From: Epiperipatus broadwayi
Taxonomy: Eukaryota > Onychophora > Udeonychophora > Euonychophora > Peripatidae
Assembly (NCBI GenBank): GCA_028023455.1
Contig: JAQFVV010006342.1
Coordinates: 1,635,001 to 1,699,000, forward strand
Length of the DNA stretch: 64,000 bases
Direction: 5' to 3'
Shown piece by piece: positions 61,251 to 64,000 of this stretch (positions within the stretch are counted from its first letter, which is position 1; every line of letters starts with the position of its first letter). Both the position numbers and the translations under genes were made by a program. The notes under the pieces are model-generated. The model saw nothing but the letters and a program-made list of their open reading frames with translations, was not told where the DNA came from and ran no database searches.

Positions 61251-64000
61251 TGAAACGGTTGTCTTCAAATCCCTCACCGTTTCACCAACCATCCTAATAA
61301 CCCACTCGTCTGTGCTAAGTTCAAACCTGTTTAATAAGTCTAAATTAAAATTTGTAAGCTAACAATTGCAATCACGGCTATATAAACAGCATTATATACG
61401 CACATACGAAAGAACGCTATAATTGAATAGTATTGCCAGAGTTATAGCGTATAATTTTATCGCGTAATATTTTTAAACTATTTTTAGTACAGTAATAATG
61501 TAGCGTCAATTTATTAATTTATTACTTAAATTCGTATGTGGGAATATAATCCACCTATATTGAATATATATATAGCATAGTGGCGTGATTAAAATATTTA
61601 TTAAATTTTAAGTTTCATTTTTATTATAAACCAATTTAATGTAAAAACACATTGAAAGGGTGATTGATTGCAGATGCGCTGACAAGCTTCTTTTTAAAAA
61701 GAAAAAAAAAAGATTTTTTTTTCTAAAAATAAAAGTATTTGCGGAAAATTAAAAGTTTGGTAAAGTTTTTGCTGTAAACAATTGTATCAGTATATGCCAC
61801 ACCTGCCTTAGGTTTCTAAAAAAAAAAGCCAATTTTAAAATAATCTAGCTAATTGATTCTAAATTATTTGGGAGACCTCGCTAATTAAAAATATGTTTAC
61901 AGCAGGGATTTTACACATAAATTATAAAATCAGAACAAAATTCCTGACTAATTAAAATAAAATCTAATATCGGATTAAACTGATTAAAATTCGATTTAAT
62001 TAAAATTTGATAATCAGAGAAAAGGTATAACACCTAAAAGGAATGTCAGCATGTTTGAAATCAACCACTAATTGAATAAGCAAATTAAAAATTTTGTAAT
62101 CTTGATGGAGACGAAATTCCAAGGTGTGTGGGCTGATAAGGGATCATTTTTAAAAAGGCCATGTAAAGTGGAGGAGCCATCTTAGATCTTTACTTTTTTT
62201 GAAACCTTGACAGCGTTGAATCTTTGGAATCTTTACAGCTTGAATGCTACATCTGTGAAGTTTTGCCTTCTTTGATCATCGTTAAGCTTTTGAATCCAGC
62301 GTGTATCCTGAACCAAAAGCAACCGTGAACATTTTGACATCCAGTTAAGACAATAATTTTTATATCTGTGCGAGAGAAAATGTCGGGCTAAAACAGGCAG
62401 CCTTGGCTAAGCTCCAGAGTGAAGGCGACGGGCCTTTACTTCCATCCAAAAACCACCATCACCAGTATGCCGCCATAACATCTCCGCTCTAACCGTGGGA
62501 AGAAGATGATGCCGCAAGCCGCCACAAAGACTCCCGTAACTCCAGCTCAAGTACTACAAGATGACCGGTAACCTCACCATTTCTAACTGCAGTTCAATAT
62601 ATTAATTTTTCTTTAAGTCTAGACTTATAAAATGTATTTTAATTCTAAAATCTTGAATTCAAGTAAATTGCTAAATGTAAAATTTTATTCTTAGATTTAA
62701 TTATATAATTCTGACCTACTTTCTAATGTTTCCTAACTAAATGATTTTAATAATTTTATTTTCAATTTTCTCACTGCAGTTGTGACTATGGTTTCTTTAT
62801 TTCTTTTTTATTTTAAAATATAAATTATATGCTAATGCCTCGAAACAGCGGGCATTCAATATTAATAATAAAGAGAAGAGAGAATGACCCCTCTTCATTT
62901 AATAATTATTTATCGTAGCTTAATGCACGCTGTTTTGAAACCCTCTTAAATAACTGTTAAGAATTGGCTATGTGCTGATTATTATTTTGACCTTGATTAT
63001 TTAATTATTTGTTGGCAATTTTAAAATGGGAATCTTGTTTTAACCCAAAGTAAATTTCAATTTAATTTTCACTAAGCAATATCCAAACCTTGAATAAGTA
63101 TATTTGTTATTTATTTCATTTTTGTAAAAGCCCTCCAAATATACTTTTCCCCCTTTGTTTTTTTTAATTAATCGCGTAATCAAATGTGTTATTTGAGATT
63201 GAAACTAGAAAGCAAAGAATATTTAAAAAAGTACGCCCACGTATAGCATATGATTATTAAAATGCTATATTAGAGTTGGCGCTAATGATTCCACTGATTA
63301 GCTATCGTTCTGATTGGCTAAATATTAAATTATTTCAACTCTTTTGCTTGGCGGATGTGATAATTTTATTATACATTTAAACTTTCTCGTTATGTTGCAT
63401 TTTTCTTTAAGATGGGACTCGGAACGGCCATCCCTCTTACACTCCTTGGGTCGCACACGAATAAGACCTGATGTAAAATTCCAGGCAATAGTGTTAGCTA
63501 CCCCAACCCTCTTTAGCAGCATGGCGATCGGTCATAGGGCTCCGTTGTTGATCACAAAACCCTAAATATTAATCCATCCGCAGAGCGACATTTAGTATAA
63601 CTGTTTACCAGCGCTATAGCGCATTGGTTTTTTTGGTTGCCAACTCTTCCTCCCTTAAATTAAGTTTCAGCCATTGTCTGACATATTCAAGAGCTAGTTT
63701 CGGTCTCATGTACAATAGTTTGAAATAATATTATAGATAAATTTGACTTTAAATGTTTCACATATATGTGAAAACAAGGCTTCGTCTGATTGCTTAGCTG
63801 AAAACCATGGAATAAGAGGGATTAGCATAATCTGCCCCATAGCTACAATGCAGTGACTGATCAATAAGATAATAAAGCAAATGATGAAAACAATATTTAA
63901 CTTCATCAAATAAAATAACAAATGTAAAATAAGTTTAATTGTAAGGAGAGAAGGTTAAAGCGCTCTCCAAAAATGTTAGATGCTACGCGCATTTTAATTG
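61251..64000 (+). mobile_element. Possible LTR element start (partial, runs off window)
   Basis: Next to a (TA)n tract (61238-61250) the sequence TGAAACGGT pairs with ACCGTTTCA (61276-61284), a terminal palindrome of the same kind as in the gypsy-like LTR. The following 2.7 kb is mostly non-coding, with GC-richer patches at 62130-62590 and 63400-63560. ATG codons there give only short frames. I see no gag or pol motif up to the window end. It could be a long LTR or leader; a host promoter or exon region cannot be excluded. Confidence 0.35.

Noticed and set aside
1-64000. CRISPR array, bacterial operon or integron-like structure
   Set aside because: No regular spaced repeats; the sequence is clearly animal nuclear DNA with retroelements.

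Overview
This window is AT-rich nuclear DNA from an animal. I found no convincing host protein-coding exon, rRNA gene or canonical tRNA gene. The dense mix of RTE-type, L1/Tx1-type and other LINEs, Penelope-like elements (PLEs) with GIY-YIG endonucleases, a Ty3/gypsy-like LTR element and TA-flanked inverted-repeat elements suggests an invertebrate genome. The sequence does not fix the species or phylum. Essentially all recognisable protein-coding information is transposon-derived, and most of it is decayed.

Layout: 1-4.9 kb is AT-rich DNA with a small PLE endonuclease remnant bounded by (TA)n. 4.9-9.3 kb holds another PLE remnant and a foldback repeat (one inverted copy facing two tandem copies), into which a LINE with an intact 698-codon reverse transcriptase ORF has inserted. 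9.5-10.7 kb is an RTE tail interrupted by a Tigger/pogo-like non-autonomous DNA transposon. 10.7-17.5 kb is mostly unannotated, with a 43-bp insertion bearing LTR-like ends, decayed LINE sequence and a small MITE. 17.58-25.13 kb is a complete but frame-broken gypsy-type element with both LTRs. 25.1-28.9 kb is featureless. 28.9-34.3 kb has a hairpin element and two head-to-head PLE copies, with a 3.1-kb ORF1-only retroelement inserted at the centre. 34.8-41.9 kb holds decayed LINEs of three families. 44.7-48.2 kb is a nearly complete RTE element with one frameshift, followed by hairpins and an RTE fragment. 49.9-57.2 kb is a pair of about 3.1-kb direct repeats around a 1.1-kb non-coding core, probably a non-autonomous LTR element. 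57.2-61.2 kb has a PLE remnant and tRNA-like repeats. From 61.25 kb a further LTR-like end leads to the window edge.

Two structures recur. First, many unrelated mobile elements begin or end in (TA)n tracts, and four LTR-like starts carry a palindrome at their 5' terminus. Second, both LINE insertions with clean target-site duplications (16 and 18 bp) lie at the apex of large inverted repeats, and a third (RTE) abuts hairpins. These, plus the ORF1-only element, are the observations most worth following.
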